Positions 13,957 to 20,189 of a stretch of DNA of 20,189 nucleotides are shown here, in pieces (position 1 is the stretch's first letter; the number at the start of each line of letters is the position of its first letter). The stretch covers positions 1 through 20,189 of the forward strand of contig DATDBU010000186.1 of the NCBI GenBank assembly GCA_036524675.1, given 5' to 3'. The notes under the pieces are model-generated. The model was not told where the DNA came from. It searched no databases and saw nothing but the letters and a program-made list of their open reading frames with translations. Origin of the DNA: DATDAW01 sp036524675 (GTDB lineage Bacteria > Verrucomicrobiota > Verrucomicrobiia > Chthoniobacterales > DASVRZ01). The position numbers and the translations under genes are program-made.

Positions 13957-15219
13957 CTATCGGGAGTCGCCCAATTCGCGGCGTTGGGCGTTGGAAATAG
14001 CCTTGTTCGCGGCTTCTTTCATGCCTGGCGGAACGGACGAATTGACCCACGCCGTGGCGGATGCAAGGTCCCGGCGAGCCCACTCGAAGGCAATACGTGT
14101 GATTGCATCCTTTTTGGCAGATTCATCGCCGATTGACGCGACTGCAGCAGCCGCGGCCGGGGGATCTTGGGAGGCCCAGTTTGAAATGGCGGCCGAAACG
14201 GCGCTTGCCTGAGCTTGAGGATCAGAAATTTGCAAGGCCCAGGAAACGGCCTGTTGGGGCTCGGTCGATGCCCACGTGCGGGCGATGGATGCGTAAGCGG
14301 TGCGCTGGATCTTGGGATCGGTCAATCCATTGGCCCACGTGATTGCCTGGGCGGTGTCCTTTGTCGCCCAGGCGGTACTTACCTGGCTCACACCCATGTT
14401 TCGTTCGCGGCTGTCGGGAAACGTGGCCACCCACGCCGCAGCTCCGGACGGGTCGGTGGCAGCCCACTGTTCAACAACGCCGGGAACAAGCCATCGCCCG
14501 CCACCACCTGGTTCGGAGCTGAGTTGTGCCGCATACGTGGCTGCTGCAACCGGGTCGGTTTTTGCCCATTCCCGAGCGATGGCCGCGACCGCTATGGTTC
14601 TTTCCCGGCCGGAGATCTGATCGGATGCCCATGCTGCCGCGGCTTCGGGATTCGCTGAGGCAAGTGCGAGCGCAACGCCCATGGACGCAGTGGAAGTCAT
14701 TGATCCGTCCTTGGTTCCGGTGCCGCCGAAAGCCCATTCCAGAGCGAGCGTTTTGAGAGCGAAAGCGCGGTCGGCGCCATCCAGTCTCTGAGCCGCTTCG
14801 AGGGCTGTTTTGGGATTTTTCGATGCAATTTGGCCGAAGATTCCCTGAAGCAATGCGCGTCGGTCGTCGATCGAGGCTACCATCGAACTCTTTTTTAAGG
14901 CGTCCTCGAGATTCCCGGAGGCAAAGAGACGCCCAAGCTCGGTAAAAGCCATGCGGCGCCGGATCGGGTCCTCGATTTTTGAGGCCCATTCCTCCGTGAC
15001 GTTGGCGGGACGCTCGTCATCAGCGACCCTCGATGCGACGCCTGGGACGCTCGTGCCGACCGGAGTTTCTGAAAAAACAACCTCTGCCGACCCTGCGGAT
15101 GGCTGGATTTTTTCAGGTTCTGGTGATTCCCGGGCTGTCTTATAAGCGATGAGAAGAGTTCCTGCTGCGATCATTGCGAATGCTGAAATCCCTCCAGCCA
15201 CGTATAGGAGTTTGCTCAT
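13957..15219 (-). CDS. Membrane-anchored WA-repeat protein of unknown function
   Basis: A 420-residue protein. An N-terminal hydrophobic segment (residues 5-26, VAGGISAFAMIAAGTLLIAY) probably anchors it in the inner membrane. From about residue 70 it consists of tandem helical repeats of roughly 30-35 residues, each marked by a WA(S/T/K)xDP-AA-W pattern: IAREWAKTDPVAA, VVEQWAATDPSGAAAW, VSTAWATKDTAQAITW, IARTWASTEPQQAVSW, ISNWASQDPPAAA and IAFEWARRDLASATAW. These would stack as a TPR/HEAT-like solenoid for protein binding. Similar repeats occur in Verrucomicrobiota hypothetical proteins as far as I recall. No enzymatic motif is seen. It is 72 bp downstream of the TPM-domain gene and might share its transcript. 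Confidence 0.82.
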   Translation of the reverse strand: MSKLLYVAGGISAFAMIAAGTLLIAYKTARESPEPEKIQPSAGSAEVVFSETPVGTSVPGVASRVADDERPANVTEEWASKIEDPIRRRMAFTELGRLFASGNLEDALKKSSMVASIDDRRALLQGIFGQIASKNPKTALEAAQRLDGADRAFALKTLALEWAFGGTGTKDGSMTSTASMGVALALASANPEAAAAWASDQISGRERTIAVAAIAREWAKTDPVAAATYAAQLSSEPGGGGRWLVPGVVEQWAATDPSGAAAWVATFPDSRERNMGVSQVSTAWATKDTAQAITWANGLTDPKIQRTAYASIARTWASTEPQQAVSWALQISDPQAQASAVSAAISNWASQDPPAAAAAVASIGDESAKKDAITRIAFEWARRDLASATAWVNSSVPPGMKEAANKAISNAQRRELGDSR

Positions 15220-15291
15220 CGAAAATGGAAATATCGGCCGATCAAATCATGGGTTTAACGCAAAGTCGCGTGGAAAAAACGGTCGGACTTG

Positions 15292-16005
15292 TCATCGAAA
15301 TTTTACCGATGCAAAATTGGTTCCACCGAGGTCGGAACCGAACTTTGGCTGTGCACTCCCAATGGGAAGTGATCTGCTGTGTTCGAAAACCTTTTGACGT
15401 TTGAGACGGAACCACGCCAAACGGAGGCCGTAAATGGCAACAACCAGAAGGATCAGGCCTGGGACCACGAACGTGGTCCGAGCCCTGCGATCGTCGGCGG
15501 CTAGCAGCCGTTGACTGCCATCGTCGACCGGATGCAGCTCGTTGATGATGGTATCGACCGTACGTGGGACAGCGATGGCAGGGCCTGCTTTGTTAACGGC
15601 TTCAATCTGGCTGAAGAGGTCCTGGAGTTCTCCGGAACTGCTGAATGTCTGAGAAATTTCCGGCGTAAGACTCACGGAAAGCTTATCGCGCTGCTGATTG
15701 TAAAGGACGACGAAGCCTTTCGGGTCGGCGACCCACGCCTGTCGTAAATTGTCCGCAAGGGAAGCGTCATTGACGCTCAGGCTTTGGAACGTGGCGATGT
15801 AAACGGAAATGCCATTCTTGTTAAACTGCTCCTGGAGCTCTTTCGATAGGCGATCGCGATCGTCCGCCTGCATGATGCCCGCGTAGTCGGCGATGCGGCT
15901 ATCCGGCTTCGGCGGTAGCGAGTCTTGAGCTCGTGCAATCGCCGGAAAAACGACTAGAAATGCTACTGCCGCTGCAGCTAACAGGAGAGAGAAGAGGGCT
16001 TTCAT
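15292..16005 (-). CDS. Secreted, membrane-anchored TPM-domain protein
   Basis: A 237-residue protein. The signal peptide ends at AIARAQ. A TPM domain (TLP18.3/Psb32/MOLO-1 type) covers about residues 36-160: SRIADYAGIMQADDRDRLSKE, then ISVYIATFQSL, AWVADPKGFVVLYNQQRDKLSVSL. A transmembrane helix (179-199, FVVPGLILLVVAIYGLRLAW) follows, with a basic cytoplasmic tail. The ATG at 16005 overlaps the preceding gene's stop by 4 nt (ATGA) and directly precedes the signal peptide, so it is chosen over an in-frame start at 16068. Some TPM proteins have been ascribed phosphatase activity and many sit with LemA; no lemA is present here. It is coupled to a second TPM gene upstream. Confidence 0.85.
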   Translation of the reverse strand: MKALFSLLLAAAAVAFLVVFPAIARAQDSLPPKPDSRIADYAGIMQADDRDRLSKELQEQFNKNGISVYIATFQSLSVNDASLADNLRQAWVADPKGFVVLYNQQRDKLSVSLTPEISQTFSSSGELQDLFSQIEAVNKAGPAIAVPRTVDTIINELHPVDDGSQRLLAADDRRARTTFVVPGLILLVVAIYGLRLAWFRLKRQKVFEHSRSLPIGSAQPKFGSDLGGTNFASVKFR

Positions 16006-16586
16006 AAATCGTCCGTAACGGCCAGACGTTTGGGGGCGCCGCCCTTTTTCCGGTCGTTTTCGAGGCAAATAGACCGAATTCTTGCAGCAAGCCGGTCGAA
16101 GATGGTTTTGCAGCCGGCGGCCATCTGATTCTTTTTAAAATGCGGAATCGCGGGGTCGAGAATGGCCTGCAAATCTTCATCCTGTAGCCACTGCTCAAAA
16201 CCAAAGCCGGTGCTCATAAAGGCGGTGCCGCTTGTGACGTCGATCACGATAACCACGGAATAGTTTCGGTTTAATTTTGCATCGATGGGGCTGAATCGAC
16301 AACGGTTGAACAGCCAAAACATATACTCGCGCAAGTTCGTATTTGGCGGTAACTCCAGCGTCATCAAAGTCACATGGAGGCCGAGGTAGAGTTTTTCGAG
16401 CGCCTTGATCTGGTGGGCAAGCGCTTGATGTTCTTCTCCAGAAAACAGCGAGACATGGTCCGTAATGAAACGAAGATGCCGCGGGACGGTTTTGTATTTG
16501 GCGTCCAGCTTTGCGAGGCTCATGCCGCATGCGGGACACTCGGAGACAGGCTCAGCAGCCGGAGTCAAACAGGAAGGGCAACGCAT
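16002..16586 (-). CDS. Zinc-ribbon TPM-domain protein
   Basis: A 194-residue protein without a signal peptide. A zinc ribbon opens it: CPSC and CPAC (C3, C6, C17, C20). A TPM-like domain follows (VSLFSGEEHQALAHQIKALEK, a strand LHVTLMTLELPP, then YSVVIVIDVTSGTAFMSTGFG and a helical end with AAGCKTIFDRLAARI). A TPM domain joined to a zinc ribbon suggests a cytoplasmic version of the fold, paired with the membrane-anchored one encoded directly downstream with a 4-nt overlap. It is divergent from the oxidoreductase gene at 16693, with 106 bp between the two starts that should carry both promoters. Function unknown. Confidence 0.82.
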   Translation of the reverse strand: MRCPSCLTPAAEPVSECPACGMSLAKLDAKYKTVPRHLRFITDHVSLFSGEEHQALAHQIKALEKLYLGLHVTLMTLELPPNTNLREYMFWLFNRCRFSPIDAKLNRNYSVVIVIDVTSGTAFMSTGFGFEQWLQDEDLQAILDPAIPHFKKNQMAAGCKTIFDRLAARIRSICLENDRKKGGAPKRLAVTDDL

Positions 16587-16692
16587 GGAATATCGAAAAT
16601 CACTCGGGAAACGCTTGGAACGGATTTATTTACAACCTCAAGCCAATAACATTAAACAAACGACTTCTGCCACACCCCCAACCCTTCTGACT

Positions 16693-17850
16693 ATGAAAAA
16701 AAACCTCTCCATTGGAATGATCGGCTACAATTTCATGGGAAAGGCTCACTCGAATGCCTGGCGACAGGCGCCGCGTTTTTTTGATCTTCCGGCCAATCTG
16801 CGTCTCAAAACCATCGCCGGACGTTCCGCTTCGAAGGTTGAAGCTGCTGCGCAAAATCTCGGCTGGGAAAAGGCCGTCACGGATTGGCGCGCGGTGATTG
16901 ACGATCCGGAAATCGACATTGTGGATATCACGACGCCGAACGATACCCACGCCGAAATTGCGATTGCAGCCGCCGCTGCGGGAAAGGCCATCCTCTGCGA
17001 AAAACCCCTCGGCATGGACGTCCCCGAATGTCAGCGCATGGTCGATGCCGCGGAAAATGCGGGGGTTGTGAACATGGTTTGCCACAACTACCGGCGTATC
17101 CCGGCCATCGCGCTAGCCAAACGCATGATCGAGGACGGCGCGATTGGCGATCGGATTTACCATTTCCGCGCGCGCTATGCGCAGGATTGGATTGCAGACC
17201 CAAATTTCCCGATCGTTTGGCGATTGAAAGCCGACGTTGCCGGCTCGGGCGCTCACGGCGACATCGACGCGCACATCATTGATCTGGCGCGCTATCTGGT
17301 GGGCGATATTACCGAGGTCACCGGGGTCATGGAGACGTTTATCAAACGGCGCCCCATCCAAACGGCTGTCGGGGAAGGGTTGAAGGCCGAGGCAGGCACG
17401 CAGTTCGGCGAAGTAACTGTCGACGATGCTGTCTCGTGGGTCGGTCGTTTTAAGAACGGGGCCATCGCGAACCTTGAAGCAACCCGTTTCGCCTACGGCC
17501 GTAAAAATCACATTACACTCGAGATCAACGGAAGCGCCGGGTCGCTCGTCTTCAATCTCGAAGACATGAACCGGCTGGAGTACTACAGCATCCATGACCC
17601 GGCTGACCGCCGGGGATTTCGAAGCATTCTCGTTACCGAAGATACCCAGCCTTATGCCGGAGCATGGTGGCCTCCCGGGCACATTATCGGGTACGAACAC
17701 ACGTTCACGAATGCTTTTGCAGATTTTACCAAGGCGGTTGTGGATGGAAAAAGCGTCCAGCCCACATTCCGTGATGGCCTGCAGAACGAAAAAGTTTTGG
17801 CGGCCATATCAACTGCTGCCGCAGAAAAACGCTGGATCGCGGTTGAGTAG
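16693..17850 (+). CDS. Gfo/Idh/MocA family NAD(P)-dependent oxidoreductase
   Basis: A 385-residue oxidoreductase. The N-terminal Rossmann fold has the glycine motif GMIGYNFMGKAHSNAW (8-23), TPNDTHAEIA (81-90) and the family's EKPLGMD (103-109), whose lysine takes part in catalysis. The C-terminal substrate domain has GAHGDIDAHIIDLARYLVGD, with His194 in the usual catalytic or metal position. Members oxidise or reduce sugar hydroxyls or inositols; the exact substrate cannot be read from sequence, and carbohydrate use is the likely context. The start ATG at 16693 precedes MKKNLSIGMIG directly; further upstream in-frame starts would run into the divergent TPM gene. No Shine-Dalgarno is visible. 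The sixA gene follows after 26 bp. Confidence 0.93.
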   Translation: MKKNLSIGMIGYNFMGKAHSNAWRQAPRFFDLPANLRLKTIAGRSASKVEAAAQNLGWEKAVTDWRAVIDDPEIDIVDITTPNDTHAEIAIAAAAAGKAILCEKPLGMDVPECQRMVDAAENAGVVNMVCHNYRRIPAIALAKRMIEDGAIGDRIYHFRARYAQDWIADPNFPIVWRLKADVAGSGAHGDIDAHIIDLARYLVGDITEVTGVMETFIKRRPIQTAVGEGLKAEAGTQFGEVTVDDAVSWVGRFKNGAIANLEATRFAYGRKNHITLEINGSAGSLVFNLEDMNRLEYYSIHDPADRRGFRSILVTEDTQPYAGAWWPPGHIIGYEHTFTNAFADFTKAVVDGKSVQPTFRDGLQNEKVLAAISTAAAEKRWIAVE

Positions 17851-17876
17851 GAACATTCATTAACCCTGAACAAACG

Positions 17877-18353
17877 ATGCTCATTTACCTCCTTCGCCAC
17901 GCCGATGCCGCACCTCTCGTCACCACGGACGAAGCACGGCCACTCACCAAGAAAGGACTTCACCAGGCAGAAACCGTCGGTGAATTTTGTGTAAAACACG
18001 AAATCAGTCCCCAGGCCGTCATCACCAGCCCCGTTCTACGCGCTGCCGACACGGCAAAGGCGGTGGCCCGGCGTCTACCGGATGCGGAGCTCATCACGGA
18101 CACGCGGCTGGCCTGTGGCATGGAGCCTGAGACCGGCTTTGAGGTGATTCGCGAATACTCGAAATTCGACACCATCGTGCTGGTCGGCCACCAGCCCGAC
18201 TTTGGCGACTTGGTTTCCAGTCTTTTAAGCAATGATGCGTCGTTGGCGGTGAATTTTCGCAAGGCAGCGCTCATTGCAATCGAGGTTCAATCCTTCAGCC
18301 AGGGGGGTGGGGCGCTCGAGTTTTTTGTTCCCGTCCGTTTGATGCATGGATGA
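17877..18353 (+). CDS. sixA: Phosphohistidine phosphatase SixA
   Basis: A 158-residue histidine phosphatase of the SixA branch. LLRHADA at the N-terminus supplies the catalytic His8 and Arg7, ITSPVLRAADTA holds the second arginine, and VLVGHQPDFGDL supplies His105. SixA removes phosphate from phosphohistidine, for example on ArcB HPt domains or PTS protein NPr in enterobacteria. Its length and motif spacing are normal. It follows the oxidoreductase by 26 bp and may be co-transcribed with it. An intrinsic terminator overlaps its last codons. Confidence 0.93.
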   Translation: MLIYLLRHADAAPLVTTDEARPLTKKGLHQAETVGEFCVKHEISPQAVITSPVLRAADTAKAVARRLPDAELITDTRLACGMEPETGFEVIREYSKFDTIVLVGHQPDFGDLVSSLLSNDASLAVNFRKAALIAIEVQSFSQGGGALEFFVPVRLMHG

Positions 18354-18366
18354 CGGGTCTTTTTTT
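18330..18366 (+). terminator. Intrinsic terminator at the end of sixA
   Basis: CCCGTC (18330-18335) pairs with GACGGG (18352-18357), followed by TC and seven Ts (18360-18366). The stem overlaps the last sixA codons and stop. It would end the oxidoreductase-sixA transcript before tatA. Confidence 0.72.
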
Positions 18367-18399
18367 GCAACTTCTTAGAAAGATGGTAGAGAAATATTT

Positions 18400-18669
18400 A
18401 TGATGAACAACTTGCTAGCCCTTACAGCCCCCGGGTGGCCGGAGATCATGATGATTTTGTTTTTCGTGCTCATCTTTTTCGGCGCGAAAAAGTTGCCGGA
18501 GTTGGCACGCAGCATCGGCCAGAGCATGCATGAATTTAAGAAAGCGAAAGACGAGTTCAGCCGCGAATTGAATCGTCCCGCCGAGGAAAATTCTCCACAA
18601 ACCCCTGCTGCACCGCCAGTCGCAATCGCTGAAGCCAAAGACAAGGAAGTGGCTCACAAGCCCGCATAA
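18400..18669 (+). CDS. tatA: Twin-arginine translocase subunit TatA/E
   Basis: An 89-residue Tat pore subunit. A short periplasmic start is followed by PGWPE, a single transmembrane helix (about 14-27, IMMILFFVLIFFG), the FGAKKLPELAR hinge and an amphipathic helix to about residue 50. A disordered, proline- and alanine-rich tail ends the protein. TatA oligomers form the passage for folded proteins delivered by TatBC. No tatB or tatC is nearby, which is common outside proteobacteria. A purine-rich AGATGGTAGAGAA lies before the tandem ATGATG start; either ATG could be used. Upstream and downstream terminators make it a single-gene unit. Confidence 0.94.
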   Translation: MMNNLLALTAPGWPEIMMILFFVLIFFGAKKLPELARSIGQSMHEFKKAKDEFSRELNRPAEENSPQTPAAPPVAIAEAKDKEVAHKPA

Positions 18670-18709
18670 GTCGCCATTCGATCATCCGGTCGTCCGGAAT
18701 CTGTTTCTG

Positions 18710-18742
18710 AAAAGGCCCGCAACGAAATTTCGCGGGCCTTTT
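18710..18742. terminator. Bidirectional intrinsic terminator after tatA
   Basis: AAAAGGCCCGC (18710-18720) and GCGGGCCTTTT (18732-18742) form a perfect 11-bp stem around an 11-base loop, with the T-run on the plus strand. It ends 7 bp before the next gene's ATG at 18750, which is unusually close. Confidence 0.9.
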
Positions 18743-18749
18743 GCTTTCT

Positions 18750-19655
18750 ATGAAACGACTCGTTGTCCTTGTTGTAACCGTTCTGCTTGTTTTTGCCGTC
18801 CAGTCTCCGGCGCGGGAAGTCACCTTGATGGCCTGGAACTTGGCGAATTACATCCGCATGGATCGCACGGAGCGCGGGCAGAGTGTCCGACGCGACGCTC
18901 CTAAACCGGAAAATGAAATCCGCGCCTTGATCGGAATCATTGCCAGTGTGAAACCCGACATACTCGGCGTTTGTGAAATGGGCAAACCCGAGGAGTTTAA
19001 GAGCTTCCTGGACCGTTTGAAAACGGCTGGGCTCGACTATCCTTACACCGAATATGTCGATGGGCCCGACGATGAACGGCACGTGGCACTGGCGAGTAGA
19101 TTCCCGATTGTAGCTCGCAATTCGCAGGCAAATCTCTCGTTCGAATTGAACGGTTCGCGGCAATTTTTTAAACGTGGCATTCTCGATGTGACCATTGAGA
19201 TCGACCCCGCTTATCGCCTGCGCCTGCTTGGGACACACCTAAAATCACGCCGGGAAGTGGTCGAAGATGAAGCGCTTCTGCGCCGAAACGAGGCGCGTCT
19301 GCTGCGAGCGCATGTCCGTGGCATTCTTGCCGGGGCGCCCGATGAAAATCTGCTCGTTTATGGGGATATGAACGACACGAAGGATCAGCCACCCATTCGC
19401 GAGATCATGGGCCCAAAAGGCGCGCCTGATTCGTTGCAAGACATCAATTTGAAGGACCAATACGGCGACAAGTGGACCCACTGGTGGAAATTCGCCGATG
19501 AGTATTCGCGTATCGACTATGTTTTCATGAGCCGCGGCGTCCGTCCGGAAGTGGTTTTTTCGAAGTGCTACGTGGGCCGCCCGCAGGGCTGGAACGAAGC
19601 CAGCGACCATCGACCCCTAGTGGTCGTGATTCGCGGCGAAGAACGGGCACGGTAG
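18750..19655 (+). CDS. Secreted endonuclease/exonuclease/phosphatase-fold protein
   Basis: A 301-residue EEP-superfamily hydrolase. A signal peptide (LVVLVVTVLLVFAV, cleavage probable after SPA) directs export. Catalytic positions typical of the DNase I/ExoIII fold are present: Asn30 (MAWNLANY), Glu76 (GVCEMG), His163 (GTHLKS), Asp206 and Asn208 (YGDMND), Asp256 (RIDYVF) and the terminal Asp286-His287 (SDHRPL). Such proteins cleave phosphodiester or phosphomonoester bonds in DNA, lipids or inositol phosphates; for an exported protein, nutrient scavenging is a fair guess. The ATG at 18750 is chosen because it begins the signal peptide, though a terminator hairpin sits immediately upstream and no ribosome binding site is visible. 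Confidence 0.9.
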   Translation: MKRLVVLVVTVLLVFAVQSPAREVTLMAWNLANYIRMDRTERGQSVRRDAPKPENEIRALIGIIASVKPDILGVCEMGKPEEFKSFLDRLKTAGLDYPYTEYVDGPDDERHVALASRFPIVARNSQANLSFELNGSRQFFKRGILDVTIEIDPAYRLRLLGTHLKSRREVVEDEALLRRNEARLLRAHVRGILAGAPDENLLVYGDMNDTKDQPPIREIMGPKGAPDSLQDINLKDQYGDKWTHWWKFADEYSRIDYVFMSRGVRPEVVFSKCYVGRPQGWNEASDHRPLVVVIRGEERAR

Positions 19656-20189
19656 AGTGGTCTAAACGACAATCGCCTCTGAGTGCGACTTGAGCAAAAT
19701 GAACTGGGGGAAATTAGACGTTCTCTTAGCTAAAGAGAGAGAGCTTTTTAGCATAATTCGAAATTACTCTCGGATCGACAAAAAGTACTCGGCGCCCCTT
19801 GTTAATAGTGCTCGGAACTGAAACTTTTGACGGCGATGGTTTCCTTTGAGCTGCGTTGAGGGCGCGTCTTTTCCGGTTTTCATCTTCATTGCGTGCGGAG
19901 GGTTGCCCCCGAAATGGATCGCGCCGTGACGCTTCTTCCGACAAGAGTATTCCATTTGGGACTACGATACTTTCAGGCGAAAACACAATTGCCAGGATCT
20001 CGCGAAAAGGTGTAGAAGCTATACGTGTTTATTAGGGGGTGAATGGAGGGGGGCTAGATACGGAAGGTGCCCGGTTGAGAGTGCGGAGATGCTTTTCCCT
20101 GCGTTTTCGATTTCGCATCTGTGAAGATACCGTGAGAACGGTATTTAGTTGATATAGAGCTAACCAATGTCACGACGTTTGGAATGAGT
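19656..20189. other. Gene-free end region
   Basis: No gene could be supported. The region contains an imperfect inverted repeat around 19728-19750 (GCTAAA and TTTAGC, just downstream of the EEP gene) and a perfect 7-bp hairpin ATACCGT/ACGGTAT with a GAGA loop at 20127-20144, followed by a short T-rich stretch. A minus-strand frame of 86 codons (19726-19986) shows no domain or start signal. The true next gene probably begins beyond the window. Confidence 0.55.

Noticed and set aside
19726..19986. 86-codon minus-strand frame in the end region
   Set aside because: No recognisable domain, unusual residue mix and no start signal; likely a chance frame.
20166..20186. Possible gene start ATGTCACGACG near the window end
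   Set aside because: The frame closes at a TGA after six codons.

Overview
The window looks like chromosomal DNA of a soil or freshwater bacterium, most likely a member of the Verrucomicrobiota. This is inferred from gene style, not from a phylogenetic marker. The supporting signs are moderately high GC, many starts without a Shine-Dalgarno sequence, small stress proteins (CsbD, DUF2267), a UdgX-type glycosylase, a WA-repeat membrane protein, and scattered CGCCAAG/GCAAAGACGCAAAG-type repeats. No rRNA, tRNA or CRISPR array was seen.

Region 1 (1-6400) is accessory DNA with a defence-island character. It starts with an overlapping gene pair, an XRE-HTH/ImmA-IrrE metallopeptidase and a DUF4411 PIN-type ribonuclease, which resembles a toxin-antitoxin module. 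Next comes a 24-codon remnant of one type I methyltransferase gene, then a nearly complete second hsdM broken by an insertion of about 80 bp. Neither hsdS nor hsdR is present. A 143-bp segment covering the 5' end and leader of an asparagine synthetase gene then appears twice, at 3739-3881 and 6235-6377. Between the copies lie a decayed fragment of a YhgA/Rpn-type nuclease, which starts exactly where the left copy ends, and a two-gene cassette: an OLD-like AAA ATPase overlapping a TOPRIM-like DUF4276 protein. This cassette is the best candidate in the window for a little-described defence system. The intact asnB follows the right copy.

Region 2 (8270-13090) is mostly minus strand. It holds a secreted TPR protein and a lipoprotein amidase, then a 260-bp array of degenerate 21-bp units with phased T-tracts, then an apparent operon DUF2267-DUF72-udgX. 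UdgX is a uracil-DNA glycosylase type that binds its substrate covalently; here it has KRRLH in place of KRRIH.

Region 3 (13090-16590), also minus strand, holds small stress or envelope genes (a secreted helical protein and CsbD), a membrane-anchored WA-repeat protein, and two overlapping TPM-domain genes, one with a zinc ribbon and one secreted and membrane anchored. Region 4 (16690-19655) is plus strand and housekeeping in type: a Gfo/Idh/MocA oxidoreductase, SixA phosphatase, TatA and a secreted endonuclease/exonuclease/phosphatase-fold protein, with two convincing intrinsic terminators. The last 530 bp hold no gene I can support.
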